A stretch of DNA of 64,000 nt from Chrysopilus asiliformis (GCA_964034945.1 OZ035962.1:18331530-18395529); one strand, 5' to 3'; shown: positions 43,186 through 54,680, counted from the first letter of the stretch. The notes: a model not told the origin generated them from the sequence alone. Made by a program: numbers and translations.

Positions 43186-46100
43186 TAATTTATTGCCAGT
43201 GAAATCAAAGGTAAAAGTTCGTTCATAATTGAAATTCCATTGGGTTTAAAGAAATTCCTCAGGTCAACAACACGAAAACAATTAATTCAATCACACTTAT
43301 TGGCCTTTTTGCCATCTCGTAGAATTGTAATCCTGCATTCTCAGCTGTTTTCATCAAAATTATCCCAAATTTAAAGGGGAACAATTATCTGGCTTGAAAT
43401 AGATTTAACAAAAAAGGATTTTTCCAAATTTCAATCAAAAAATTAATTGCAAAATAGAAATATATTTTATTAAAAACCGAAATGTATGCCAAAATTTAAA
43501 TTTTACAATAAATATCTTTAATTAAACGGTAATAACGCCTTTAAACAAATTAAATTCAGACAACATGCCCCATAATCGAAGCATTAACCTGTTGTTCGTT
43601 TCAAGATAAATATAATGAAAATAAAACCGAAATTTTCCCACAAACATGTTTAGAGTGAAATGGATAAATTTCGGTAAATTAATTTTTCTCATCATCGTCT
43701 CGTAATGTTTTTTTTGTGTCTTTTTGACAAGAATAATTTTGATTCCTCTACGGGAAAAACGGTATGCTGAAACAGGCAAGCAGGATCTCAGTTTCATATT
43801 CATATTCACCAGGCAATACGAAAGTTTTGTCAAACCCACCAAATTCACCATACCGACACGTACATAACTTAACCACTTTATGCACTTCCCCGCTTTTTAC
43901 TTAAACAACATAAGCTAGCATATTCCCCAGAAATTTCCCCAAGTTCTCCACTTCACTACCACTTGGTGCTACCCGCACTACTTATGCAAGAGTACGTGTC
44001 GTCACTACAAGGCGGTTAACTGAAAAAAAGTCATTAGAAATGGTGCTTTTGCGCAAACGTTCCACAAACACAACCCTATTTATCTCACGAACATAAAATA
44101 TTTTCAAAAGTGCCTTGAAGATAGTTTGCATAATTCTGGAAAGGGGGGTCGCCGCACCTACCACCACCGCCTCGTTCCTTTAAAACGTTTTCAACAGGGG
44201 ATCTAAGGAGAAATTCTTCTTAAATTGCAATGTGCACTCAAAGTCATTTCTGCGGAACGTATCGTCATTACGTTTGCGAGTGGTTTTAAGGTTTCGTTCG
44301 GGGAGAGCTTGAAAACCTTACGCATGTGTGTTTCTCAACAAACGAGAAACCTAATACGATTCCCACACATTGAACAACAACCCTCCCATAGATAGGAACC
44401 ACCCACCCCATGCTCGCGCATACAGGAGTGGGTGGGTGGCCGTTAACGAGTGTTTATATGGAGAACATTTACTCTCGGTGGCTGCTTCATACAGCTAAGG
44501 GTGGAATCCGTCCATTGCATATGTGTTCGACTAGGGTTGCATGCCGCTACCCACTGCACTCCCCGCAAGCAATGCTCAACCTGGTGTGGCGATGATGGGT
44601 GTGCAAACGAGAGTGTTGAAGACTATGCCTGAGGGTGTGGTATTTATAATAACGGGTATTGATATATTCACCCCTTACTCATGCCAGTATTGAGTGTAAC
44701 TCCTTCACGGACTTCATGGTTTGAGTGTGTGCATTAATTCAACTGAAAAAAAAATCCAAGCCATTGCAACTTAACGCAACATAAATATTTATGTAAAAAA
44801 AAAAGTCGACACACACAACCGAAGATTTCAGGTGCTATACTTTATGAAAATCCTGTAGTAGTGGAGTGAAACCAAGTACTGGAACCGTTTTACTTACGTT
44901 AAGGGAAGAACAAGTGAACAGGCGTTTTTCTATTATTGTGGGTAGCTGGTTGCTTTCCATAATTTCGCCTTAATTTCTCTGGTAGTATTGGTGTGTCCTA
45001 TGGAGTATCCTGGTGAAATTGCGTGCCTATATACATAAAATTTATGGGCTTTTGCGCATTCGGAAAGTGCTTCAGGTTTTTGTGTACGAATCGAAAGAAC
45101 AAAAATGGTATGAAAACATAAATGGTGAAGAAATTTACATTCATGTGTTGGTTCTGTTTTCTTGAAATTGTGTAGGTTGCCAAAGCTTTCTGGCGCTTTT
45201 CTATGTTGCGTTTCGACGTGAAAAGAGAGCGAAAAAATATATGGTATGAGCATGTTGAATTCTTAAAACTCACCACATGAAGTGGTAGTGAGTGAGTGAG
45301 GACGGAAAAAGGGGAGATTATGGAGTCGTGTTAAATGAGGCGAATGTAAAAGAGATGGAATATTTGATTGATCCCACCACCGACCACCCTTACCAACACC
45401 ATAATCGCCGCCATGACGATTGGTAGCGCTAACACCATATATTGTTCACCACCACCAAACCGCTATTTGCCACCGAGGCGAAAATATGTCTGCGATAGTC
45501 CGACGGCTGCCACCCATCGATGAATCCCGTCGCTCGCTGGTTCGGTCGATTTGACGGGGTTGCGAGCTTTATGGGGTGGATAGCGGGTCGCAGTTTGGTA
45601 ATTGGCCGCGTATCCAACTGTCCGTCCGTCTATCTATCTATCCACCACCATCCAACCGGCCTACCTTGCGTGATAGACAGGAGGCTATCGTTGTCGCAAT
45701 CGTTTCGCCACCGCCATTCAGACAGAGTCTCAAGTTTGTTGGTTCAGCTTTCGGTCGCATTCGCATCTAGACTTTCGGGCCGAACGGCGGCTTTTTTCCC
45801 TGGAACTAAGAGAATTTGTGAGGGTTGATTTTTAACCAGCACAGACCTCTTCCACCTAAGTTTTTACATAAGACAAAAAAAAAATAATAGAAGGAAAGAA
45901 AAAAATCTTGTGCCTCTTTGGAAGCTCAAGTCGTCTTGTTGTTTTGGACTATTGGATTTTTTCACTATTACATTTTTGAGGCTTTCATAGCTCTAAATTT
46001 ATAGTGACAGGGCAGTATTGAAATGATGTTTTTTTTTTCATCATAGTGGTGTTTGAATTTTTATGTGAAAAGTGCCATCGCTATAGAGATGCTGCTTCAT

Positions 46101-46640
46101 TTTTTTGACTTGTTGTTTCGACTATTACCAAGTGATAAAAAATTACAATTGCAATTATGAATTTTAATAAGTTACTTAAATATGACTATAACATTTAAAA
46201 AAAAAAAAATAGTAACGAATTAAATTGATTAAAAAATTAATTCAACTTAAAAACGTATGTGCATAAAAATTAAAAAAAAATATGAAAAATAGTAAAAAAA
46301 AAATAAAGTGATAAAAAATGGAACAAATTTTGTGATATTCAATTCAGAAAACGCTATAAAATATTCTCAGGATTTTAAATATTTCAGTGCTTTGAAAGTG
46401 GAATAAACTGGCAGTATTTTCTTTTTATTGCGGTGAGTTTAAAAAAAATCTAAAACATTTAAACTAAGGCTAAGACATTTTGGAAATTTTAAAATTTATG
46501 AATTCGACTACAATTTAGTGACACCTGAATTTGTGTTCACAATCGAAAGAAAATTATTGGTCGTTAACAGTTAATAATTTTTGTTAACGATTTTTTGACT
46601 AAAAGATAGTTTTTTGAGTTTGGCGAAAAGAATTATTATT
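43186..46640. other. Long repeat-poor stretch, possible host gene neighbourhood
   Basis: Least repetitive part of the window. Two minus-strand frames with ATG starts, 43522-43851 (109 residues, basic, aromatic-rich) and 43982-44167 (61 residues), are unrecognised. Positions 44350-44640 and 45360-45830 are GC-richer, with Ser/Arg-rich frames on both strands and a short (TCTA)n at 45630-45645. These resemble 5' UTR or enhancer DNA rather than exons. I cannot define a gene. Confidence 0.3.
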
Positions 46641-46667
46641 CATAAAAAAAAAATTATTTTTTTACGA

Positions 46668-46702
46668 ACGCGTAAAGACGAACGCGTAAAGACGAACGTG
46701 TT
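46668..46702 (+). repeat. 14-bp tandem repeat
   Basis: CGAACGCGTAAAGA is present twice and followed by a partial third copy (CGAACGTG). Confidence 0.8.
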
Positions 46703-46941
46703 TTAAAGGAAAATTTTTTTAATCAACTTCTCCAATATTAAATTTAGAATATAACGTAATTGTATTTGCTAGGAATTGCATGTGCATAGTATTTTTTTTT
46801 CTTTCCAACAAAAAGAAAAAAAAAGATAAATGATGACCACTTTGATTAAGATAATTATTTACAAGTGTAGAAACCAATTTTACAGTCAAAGTGCTAAAAG
46901 GTGTATTACAACAGTACTAACCTTATTAGCATTTTTGGTGA

Positions 46942-46995
46942 ATGGCACGTATCTGCCACTAAATAGGATACACTTTTAGTGGCAAATACGTACCA
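46942..46995. repeat. Short palindrome, copy 1
   Basis: ATGGCACGTATCTGCCACTA is followed after about 10 bp by the imperfect complement TTTTAGTGGCAAATACGTAC. A second version of the motif lies at 47712-47751, enclosing the minisatellite and the palindromic MITE. The two could be ends of one larger element. Confidence 0.6.
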
Positions 46996-47032
46996 CACAC
47001 CACACACCAAACATGATAGTGAAGAAGCCTTG

Positions 47033-47338
47033 CTTAGAATTGAAATTTGAAAATCCAAAAAGTTTTCAAGACTTTGGCGCGTACTTAGAATTAAAATTTG
47101 AAAATCCAAAAAGATTTCAAGACTTTGGCGCGTACTTAGAATTGAAATTTGAAAATCCAAAAAGTTTTCAAGACTTTGGCGCGTACTTAGAATTAAAATT
47201 TGAAAATCCAAAAAGATTTCAAGACTTTGGCGCGTACTTAGAATTGAAATTTGAAAATCCAAAAAGTTTTCAAGACTTTGGCGCGTACTTAGACTTGAAA
47301 TTTGAAAATCCAAAAAGATTTCAAGACTTTGGCGCGTA
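47033..47338 (+). repeat. 51-bp minisatellite, exactly six units, two-unit higher order
   Basis: Six head-to-tail 51-bp units. Odd and even units differ consistently (AGTTTTC versus AGATTTC; in units 1-5 also GAATTGAAA versus GAATTAAAA), giving a 102-bp higher-order unit in three copies. Each unit ends in GACTTTGGCGCGTA. The final GGCGCGTA is the first eight bases of the palindromic MITE that starts at 47331, so the unit is flank plus transposon terminus. Because 51 is a multiple of three, frames stay open on both strands (113 and 150 residues); this alone does not indicate a protein. Confidence 0.95.
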
Positions 47339-47464
47339 TTCATGTCATTTTTAAACATAAGTTTTGCTAAATATGAGTATAACTGACAGTTTGTTGTGGT
47401 TTTTCGTCAGTTTAAACTCATGTTTAACAAACGCTTTGCTTAAAAACGGCTATGAATACGCGCC
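47331..47464. mobile_element. Palindromic MITE, GGCGCGTATTCAT termini (copy 1)
   Basis: 134 bp. GGCGCGTATTCAT at the left is exactly complementary to the right end, and the inverted similarity continues inward (TTTTTAAACATAAGTTTTGC; GACAGTTTGTTG versus TCGTCAGTTTAAAC). TTT lies directly outside both ends, a possible 3-bp duplication; the second copy (59668-59803) is flanked by AAT on both sides, which supports a 3-bp duplication. No coding sequence. Confidence 0.85.
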
Positions 47465-47711
47465 TTTATTTCGTTATTTTGCAACTGTAGAATTTTTTAT
47501 AATAAAGAATAAATGACATTTTATAATTACCTCTTTTAAACTTGTTCATAACTTTAAATTTTGATTTTTCAAACATTTCGACGAACAGTAAAAAACTTTC
47601 AAAAACAACATCAATTGTTATCAAAATGCTAAAAGCGTTAAAAAATGCATCAATGCGATTTGTAATGAACACAAATACGTTTTCAAATTTTGATGAAGGT
47701 TTTTTTTAGTG

Positions 47712-47755
47712 TATGGCACGTGTGTATCTTTTTTAGTGGCAGATACGTGCCGTAC
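47712..47755. repeat. Short palindrome, copy 2
   Basis: TATGGCACGTG ... TTAGTGGCAGATACGTGCC, related to 46942-46995 in arrangement. Confidence 0.55.
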
Positions 47756-48529
47756 AACAAAAATCTTAGCAGAAAAATTTCTTGATTTTAAATTTTCCAA
47801 CAGTCAGTATTGGAACAACAAAATCTGAAGATTTGTTGAAGTTATATTTAATAGTTGGCACTAAAATTTCAATATAAAAAATTATTTTACAAAATGATTT
47901 GACAAACTAATTTGACATAAAGAATGGCGAAATATGAATTGGAAAACGTTTTAAAAAACATTGCCGCATATATTTTTTGTTGTTGACCATAGAAAATTTT
48001 TACTATGAAAAATTTTGGCCCTTATGCAATTATTTTAGGATGATTTGCACCAAAAGATTTCAAAACCGAGTTTTTTAAATACTTTAAAACATGACAGCAT
48101 GCTCTAAAAATTACATATTTGTAAATATCATGTTTTAAAGATTTAAAAAGAATCGTTTTTGGTACTGTTCGCACGAAACAATGTCCAACACAAATTATTT
48201 AAGATTCTTTTTTTTAAATTTTTAATACTTTTTTTCAATTAGGCGTTAATTTCTAATATTATTTTTTCAACAACCTAAATTTTTCATCGCACAGAAATTG
48301 GTGTACAAAATTTCTGGAGAATGCGTTGATTACAATATCTTAGTTTAGTTACTTTGATTCTATTTGAAAAACTAAAATAACCAAATATTGTAAGGTGAAT
48401 ATATCTTAGAATTTATCTAGTGAACACTAATTAAGGAATCGTTTACATTTTTGATTTTTGCTAAAGTTTTTCTTTCAGTACTTTCACAACTTTTCCATAT
48501 AAAGTTTTCAGATAAAGTTGAATTTGGCT
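47756..48529. other. AT-rich non-coding DNA
   Basis: No feature recognised. Confidence 0.4.
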
Positions 48530-48665
48530 TGGAAAAATTTGTATGAAAAATTCCAATAGAGGCTTCTTTCGAAAAAAAATTCTAGAATATTGTGCAACAT
48601 GAATTTTGTCACAGAATAAAATTCATTGAATTAAGTGTCAGATGTAAACAAACCCTTAGTTACAG
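48530..48665 (-). repeat. Dispersed repeat, GTTTACAT...TGACACTT family (copy 2)
   Basis: GAAAAATTCCAATAGAGGCT, then GTGCAACATGAATTTTGTCA, then TTAAGTGTCAGATGTAAAC. Nearly identical over its ~135 bp to 51200-51335, which indicates a dispersed element or a segmental duplication. The terminal motif equals the left end of 38961-39295 in reverse. Confidence 0.7.
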
Positions 48666-49363
48666 AAAACGTACGAGTTTCATTTTGTAAAATCTAAATA
48701 AAACTTAAAACTTGAAAAGAGAAATAGAACTCACACCATTCGATAAAAAAAACACAGGATTTTTGCACTAAACAAACTTGCGTTTGCGCATGCTTTTGTA
48801 ACCCTATTTCCGCGAAAGGTTTTTCAAAAGACCAGAACGTAATTTTACCGCAAATTAAATTCCTTTTATTTTGTCTAGCAAGAAGAATCTATCGTTGGTG
48901 GTTGGGCTTTTTTTTAAAAAAAACTTTTTAAAATAATTTTTTTTAAAAAAAAAAACATTTTTTTACGTAAAACAGAAATTTTGAGGTTTTAATGGATGAT
49001 GAAATCACCGAAATCTTATCACTTCATGTAACTTACCTTTTGATAAAAACGTTTTGATAATAACTATCGGATGATTAATTCAGCCTCTATGATGAAATAA
49101 GTATTTCTTACAACTTACGAAAATATTTTAGGTGAACATTTCTTTTAATAATCAAAATTCTTGCCACGCGGGAAGAAAGCTAAATCTGTTCCTGTTGAGG
49201 GGAAAAATAGTCCAATCGGTAAAGCTCTTGTCTTTCGTGCGGTGAATCTTTTGGCCTTTGGCTTGAAAAGTGTTTAAAATGTTTGAAAATTCGACCACCT
49301 ATTTTTTTTATTTTTCGTGAAGTCTTGTAGTTTTTATACTTGAAGAAAAAAAGTTGAAAAAAT
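48666..49363. other. AT-rich DNA with a tRNA-like promoter motif
   Basis: At 49211-49222, TAGTCCAATCGG fits the RNA polymerase III A-box consensus and continues GTAAAGCTCTTGTC as in a tRNA D-arm/anticodon region. The B-box region is degenerate and no cloverleaf closes, so at most a decayed tRNA-derived SINE head (49205-49260). Confidence 0.3.
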
Positions 49364-49613
49364 TTAACAATCTAACTGCCACGACAGTTTTAAGCCTTTT
49401 TCGAATATTTAGTTGTTAGTCAAAAAGGATGCACTAAGAGAAAAAAAATTGAAACAAAATTATACCTAATTGTAAAATTATTTATTACCATAAAATGTGT
49501 GCAACTACAAAAAATCGTTGCGGTTGCAGCGAACACTTTAATAATTTTCATTGTGGCCGTTGTGTACAATTAGGTGTCAGGTCTTTTGGCTGACGTGGCA
49601 GTTAGAGAGTTAA
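49364..49613 (-). mobile_element. piggyBac-like MITE family P1, copy 3
   Basis: 250 bp between TTAA at 49364-49367 and 49610-49613, reverse orientation. TIR changes: CAATCTAACTGCCACG at the left and GCAGTTAGAGAG at the right. Core GTTGCGGTTGCAGCGAACAC intact. Point changes inside the outer TIR suggest immobility. Confidence 0.85.
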
Positions 49614-51199
49614 CAGAAGCTAGTCGTAAATTATTAAATCAGTATCAATATACAAGTATTATTAGAGGCAAAAAAAAGCAGGAGGGATTGCTTGGCGACC
49701 CAAGTTCCTAACCGACCAAACCACGAACGATCTAGCGCTAGAAAATGTCGGGTAATAACTAGAATTTTTAAATCAATTCTAAATGAAGGACCACGAAATG
49801 TATTTGAATAACAAAAATATGTTATTCAAATGCTTTTTTTGGGAATTTATCAGACAGACAGACAGACAAATGCTTTTATTGGGAATTTATCAGGTTTTAT
49901 TTCAAAGTTTATGCGAAATTTGGTACTATAAAATGTCTAATTTTTTGTAAAAGAATTTTGCTAGATTTTATTCCCTCTGCTCAATAAAAATAGAGATAAT
50001 TGATGTGTGTTGAATGCAAAACTTTTCAAATATGTGATTTTTAGAACCTGCTGTCAGGTTTTAAGGTATTTTCGGACTTTGGGGGTAAAGTAATAAATTG
50101 TTTGATCCAAACTAATAAACGAAAATCGTGAATTTTAATTGTCAAACTATATATGTTTTTTTTTAACTTTTCATTACTGTGGATTTGTAGACATGCCAAT
50201 TAAAGTTTTGCCATTAAAAGAGTAATGAAAAAAAACTCTTAAATTAATTTCTTTAAAAAAAATCTGAAAGCTGCACAACTACTGGTAGGGACTTTATTTG
50301 ACTCATTCGCCACTCATAGTTTCTGATGTATCGCGTTTATATAAAAACATTCCGCCTATCTACAATTTGCAAACCTAAAATTCACGCTTCTACTGAATAC
50401 GTGATACTTTTAGCGTTCACATAAAATTTTTTTTGCCTCGCTTCGCGTATATATCGAGATATAACGAGAAACAGAATTGAATTAAACATTGATATCACCT
50501 TCAGCAAATGAAAACAATATTTAGCTATCGTAGGCAAAATTTTAGCCATTGCACTTTCTTGAAGTCGAAATCACCTTTACTTGACCCGGACCTCTAGTTG
50601 AGCTATTTTTACTTCAAACCAGAAAAAAAAGACAAAAACTTTATATTTTTCAGCATGCACCTTTATCATTTTGTAAAGCTATGATAAGGTCAGAAAAATT
50701 GCCCAAAAAGTTATTTTTTTCCCTTGTTGAAAAATGTTATTTTCGAAAAGTATGCATCTTGGTTGCTATGATTGATAAGGTCGACCGCCAACCGGCCAGC
50801 TGAACTTCTGTTAAATAATGCAGAGGATTTATTTTTGCAAAAATTTTTTATTTGTTTGGTTTTTTTTTTAATTTTGTTTTTTGCTTAGCTTGAGTGTTAT
50901 CACATTTTAAACGGCTGATAGCATTATATTGATGAATTTTTTCCACATGAGCTTGTCGACATACGGACTAGTTTTAAGAAGAGGGTCGGCGTCACAGCCG
51001 TCTGGGGGCCAAAAGCTAATCGGCCAACATAATATCACTTTGTGTCACACAACTACACTTTTACCATATCAAGTTTGATGAACAATGGGAGTTGAAAAAA
51101 AAAAATTAAAATCATTTATGATTAAAAGTAATATCTAGAAAGTGATTTTTTTAAAAATTTGGTTTTTAAACTTATCCTCTTTTAGTTCTTATTATATCT
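49614..51199. other. AT-rich non-coding DNA with small duplications
   Basis: At 49828-49892 a 26-bp segment (AAATGCTTTT...GGGAATTTATCAG) is duplicated around a short (CAGA)n. ATTTGAATAACAAAAATATG at 49801 forms a short hairpin with its complement ending at 49831. No gene recognised. Confidence 0.45.
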
Positions 51200-51335
51200 C
51201 GAAAAATTTGTAGGAAAAAATTCCAATAGAGGCTTCTTCCGAAATAGTTTTCTGGAATATTGTGCAACATGAATTTTGTCACAGAATAAAATTCACTGAA
51301 TTAAGTGTTAGATGTAAACAACCCCTTAGTTACGG
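51200..51335 (-). repeat. Dispersed repeat, GTTTACAT...TGACACTT family (copy 3)
   Basis: Near-identical to 48530-48665, including TGCAACATGAATTTTGTCAC and TAGATGTAAACAA.CCCTTAGTTAC. The similarity stops on both sides, arguing for a transposed unit. Confidence 0.7.
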
Positions 51336-51359
51336 AGTTCTTATTAAATTCATAACTGG

Positions 51360-51999
51360 AAAAAGGCAAAAATGTGGAACGGTTATGTAAAATTATATTC
51401 TAAACACATTTTGTCTTAATAAATTTTTCCGTACTATGCTCCTTTTTCGAGAAAATAGAAAAAATAGAAAAAATAGTATTCTATTTTTATGGGAGAGGGT
51501 GGAAGAAATGGTCTTACTGGATTTTGATGTTTGGTACGGCTATGTAAAATCATATTCTAATCATACGACTCACCGTTTTCGAGAAAGTTGTCAGAAAAAC
51601 TGTTTTGTTTGTATGTGGGAGAGAAAGAGGGAGGAATGGTGCGATTTTGCTCGTTCAAAAAGCTTAGCCTGTACCAAATTTCTTTCTAGCTCAATCCTTT
51701 CGAAACTTATGATGTTCACGAACATGCAGACAGACAGACAGGCAGACAGACGGACAGAGAGATAGACATACAGATAGATAGGCGGACAGATAGATAGGCG
51801 GACAGACAGATAGACAGACAGACAGATAGGCGGACAGACAAATAGACGGACAGACAGATAGACGGACGGGCATGTAAAAATCAAAATCTTTTGTCGTCCC
51901 ATACACCCTGGTGTACTTCATTTTGGTGTTCGATGATTGGTCCGATTCGCTACAAACGGTATACCAAATCTAATATACTAGCTGATATATCATATAGAG
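51360..51999 (-). mobile_element. Helentron/DINE-1-like element with (GACA)n (family B, copy 4)
   Basis: Reverse orientation. CACCGTTTTCGAGAAAGTTG and AGCTCAATCCTTTCGAAAC precede a (GACA/GATA)n tract (51723-51870), then ACACCCTGGTGTACTTCATT and CAAACGGTATACCAAATC. It ends against the family A Helentron at 52002. Confidence 0.7.
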
Positions 52000-52001
52000 T
52001 A

Positions 52002-52263
52002 CTAGCTTGCATACCCGCCGTTGCCGGGTTAAGTTTTTTCATTTTTTTTTGATGGCCTATGTTGGTCACTTTACCCCCTCCCCTTACTCCCCCTACCCCT
52101 CGCGCTACTTTTACGTATGCCTATGTTGAAACCAGAACTACCACAGACACTCATGCCAAATTTCAAGTCAATCAGTTCAGCCGTTTTTGCGGGAAAGAGG
52201 AACAGACAAACAGACAGACAGGCAGACAGACAGACACCAACTCAGTTTTATATACTAGTATGA
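52002..52263 (-). mobile_element. Non-autonomous Helentron family A, complete reverse copy
   Basis: On the minus strand it starts TCATACTAGTATATAAAACT, has GAGTTGGTGTCTGTC with a short microsatellite, CAAAAACGGCTGAACTGATT, and ends with the hairpin CCCGGCAACGGCGGG and GCAAGCTAG. It sits between A (52001) and T (52264), as required. It is shorter than the 17433-17760 copy because the second homologous block is missing. Confidence 0.85.
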
Positions 52264-52393
52264 TTAGTATGATAAAAATAGTTAATTGAACCACAAAATA
52301 GTAAATTTTACTACTAAGTAGTTGAATTATTTATTTAAAAAAACGATTTTGAATATTTATTTTTAATCGATTTACCACCCGATGTGTTCCCCC

Positions 52394-52520
52394 GGACTAT
52401 AACCCGCGGAAGTTCAAAGAAAACTTTATCCGACATTTCCTTTCGTTCTTCCGACCATCCTGAACTTTCCTTCGGCATTAAAGGGTCTTCTCCTAAGCTC
52501 AGGACGACACTATAAAAAAA
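52394..52520 (+). repeat. Dispersed ~120-bp repeat (copy 4)
   Basis: GGACTATAACCCGCGGAAGT through CATTTCCTTTCGTTCTTCCG, CCATCCTGAACTTTCC, TTAAAGGGTCTTCTCC to GACACTATAAAAAAAA. With copy 2 it is the most complete version. Confidence 0.7.
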
Positions 52521-52923
52521 AATTATTTTGAATATTTTTGTAATTGAAATTAACTCTTTTAGTAATAGCCACGATTCACCATTACAAAATAGTTAAATTT
52601 ATTATTTCTTCTCTGTGTGCATGCTGAAGCATTGAGAAACTCAATAAAAAAATTCTTTTTTGTGTCTAATGGACAGCTTTTATAAAACTTGGGGGTTTAA
52701 CCATCCTACTAGCAATTTTGATTTATGTCAATCCGATCATATTCATTTTATGTCAATCCTAAACAATATAAGCAAGGGGGAAAACGGGACAACAACAACA
52801 AAAATTCAGAGATATTACAAAAATCTAGAAAACAAAACAAAACTTAAGCGGGAACAAGTAGGAAATCCGGGCAAAATATTAATTATGCGCAGCACGGGAA
52901 GATTTTCAAACAATAAAACTATT
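52521..52923. other. AT-rich DNA, open frame of no recognised function
   Basis: A 147-codon plus-strand frame (52660-53103) has a non-ATG first codon (internal Met at 52669). Its last third is simply the hairpin at 52924-53062. The first part, polar and Lys-rich, is unrecognised. I do not regard it as a gene. Confidence 0.4.
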
Positions 52924-53062
52924 AATAATTATGCGCCGCAGGCGAAAATCGATAAACAAAATGCAGCGAAATGTTGTAAAAATATATTTGAGACTGTATA
53001 TATTTTAACAACATTTCACTGGATTTTGTTTATCGATTTTCACCTGCGGCGCGTAATTATTG
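52924..53062. repeat. Near-perfect hairpin, 64-bp arms, 11-nt loop
   Basis: The left arm from AATAATTATGCGCCGCAGG through AAAATCGATAAACAAAAT to AATATA is complementary to 52999-53062 at nearly every position (I count about five mismatches). The shared GCGCCGCAGGCG motif also occurs near 18186, 19457 and 54829, so it is a dispersed palindromic MITE. A transcript would fold into a long double strand. Confidence 0.85.
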
Positions 53063-54479
53063 ATTGTGTTTTTATAAAAACAGGCATTTTTATAAAAAAA
53101 TAACAATTTTATATAAAAATATCGCAATTCTATTCAAGTAGCAGACTTAAAAAAATATTCCAATTAGATTGCTTAGGCGCAACTGAACTTTTTATCAAAA
53201 TTTGTTTTGAAATTCGGATTTGGGGTATTTCAGTATTGCCTTTGACAATTTCGGTTTAACTGCGGTTAAGTCCTCTGTCATGTCATTAAGCAACCGTGAA
53301 AGCCTAAAATTAGTCATTGTGACTATGGTTTGTTGGTTTAGGTGTAATAAGAGGCGCTACGAACGTAATTAAGCCCCTTAGTTGTGACTTTCTTAGGATT
53401 GTTGTGATTTTTTTTCGATAAACATTCCCAAAAATCTCAAGAGGAGTTGATTTGGGTGACCATCTTAGGGCAAGTTTTTTGGTGAGTAAACTCTTAATAT
53501 TTAGCAGTCCCTGCACTTCGAGATACCATTAAATCTTTGTATTTTGTTTGGACTACATTTTTTTTATGAATTACATACACGGAATTTTGCATTAACTGTC
53601 CTAAGGCGGAGTTATTAGATCAGGGATGAGCCACTTTGCACTACATAAAATAGAAAAATTTGGATTAGACAAAAAATAAATTAAATTTCTGGTCATTTCG
53701 CAATATTTCCAATATGGCTGAAATCTGTTAAAACACTAATATCTGGTGGTAAGAATATATAACCTTTTTCTTAGAAATCAGGAAAGTTTCGGCGATAGGG
53801 AACTGCTGTCGTCAACAAAATGTAACCGGATTCAAACAAATATTTTAAACATTTTCATTATTAATCACCGCGGCAAAAGTTTAACAGGTTTTTTTTGCTT
53901 AAAAATGACTAATTATGTATAAATAACTTAAGAATTAGGTATAAATAGATGGTCTATTGTTTTTTTTTATTTCCACAATCTGAGCCGGTTTCAAAGATCG
54001 GTTCAAAACGTCACTTACTGTTTTTGAATCGTTCAGATATTGGCACGTGCCTCGTTCATAATAGCGTTAAAATTAGAAAAATTAGCAAAAGATTAAGCTT
54101 CGGACAAAAAACGTTGAAGAAAAATATATACATAATCTGTACATATAAATGATAGAAAAATAAAAAGCATTAACGCCTACATATAGTTTTGAAACCGGAT
54201 AAAGTGTAGAGATTTGCTATTTTAGAACAGATGAAATATAATTTGAATAAAAATACCTGTTGGATGAAAATGTAAAAAAAAACTGCAAATATTAAGTGTG
54301 CAATAAATTTAACTTTTTTTCCTACATTCAGTTTGTTTATGATTGTATCTCAATAATTTCAGATTAAATATTTGCCGACTAAAGGTTTTTTTCGAACTCG
54401 GACTTTTTTTTAACATAAAAACTAGTTAGCATATTATATTTTATTTTAATGGGTTGATGTTATAGTCCAACACTTTTTT
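53063..54479. other. AT-rich non-coding DNA
   Basis: No repeats of the window's families and no recognisable coding sequence. The 68-residue minus-strand frame (53310-53516) is unrecognised. Confidence 0.4.
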
Positions 54480-54680
54480 ATTACGTCATAGGGGGCCGCA
54501 CATTAATTACGTCACACTTTTGGGGTAGGGGTGGTCTGCGGTAGAGTGACGACGGCTTCTTTTAATCACATACAAAAAATCTCGAAAAAATGATGAAAGA
54601 TTGATGAAAATTTCTAAAAACACGGGCGGAGGGGCGAAATTGACTTATTTTATGGTCAGGCTATGAATATTTTTTTCCGA
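54480..54680 (+). mobile_element. Putative MITE fragment with ATTAATTACGTCA motif
   Basis: GGGGGCCGCACATTAATTAC followed by GTCACACTTTTGGGG and a G-rich stretch resembles a motif widespread in insect interspersed repeats, recalled from general experience and not from a search. ATTACGTCATAGGGGGCC just before it partly repeats it. Boundaries unknown. Confidence 0.4.

Noticed and set aside
47033..47338. CRISPR-like array
   Set aside because: Units are contiguous without unique spacers and the DNA is eukaryotic; it is a minisatellite.
46906..47358. A 150-residue minus-strand and a 113-residue plus-strand repeat protein
   Set aside because: The 51-bp period is a multiple of three, so frames stay open automatically; both strands are open and no independent coding signal is seen.
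52660..53103. 147-residue protein
   Set aside because: The last third encodes both arms of a hairpin, the first codon is not ATG and nothing is recognisable.
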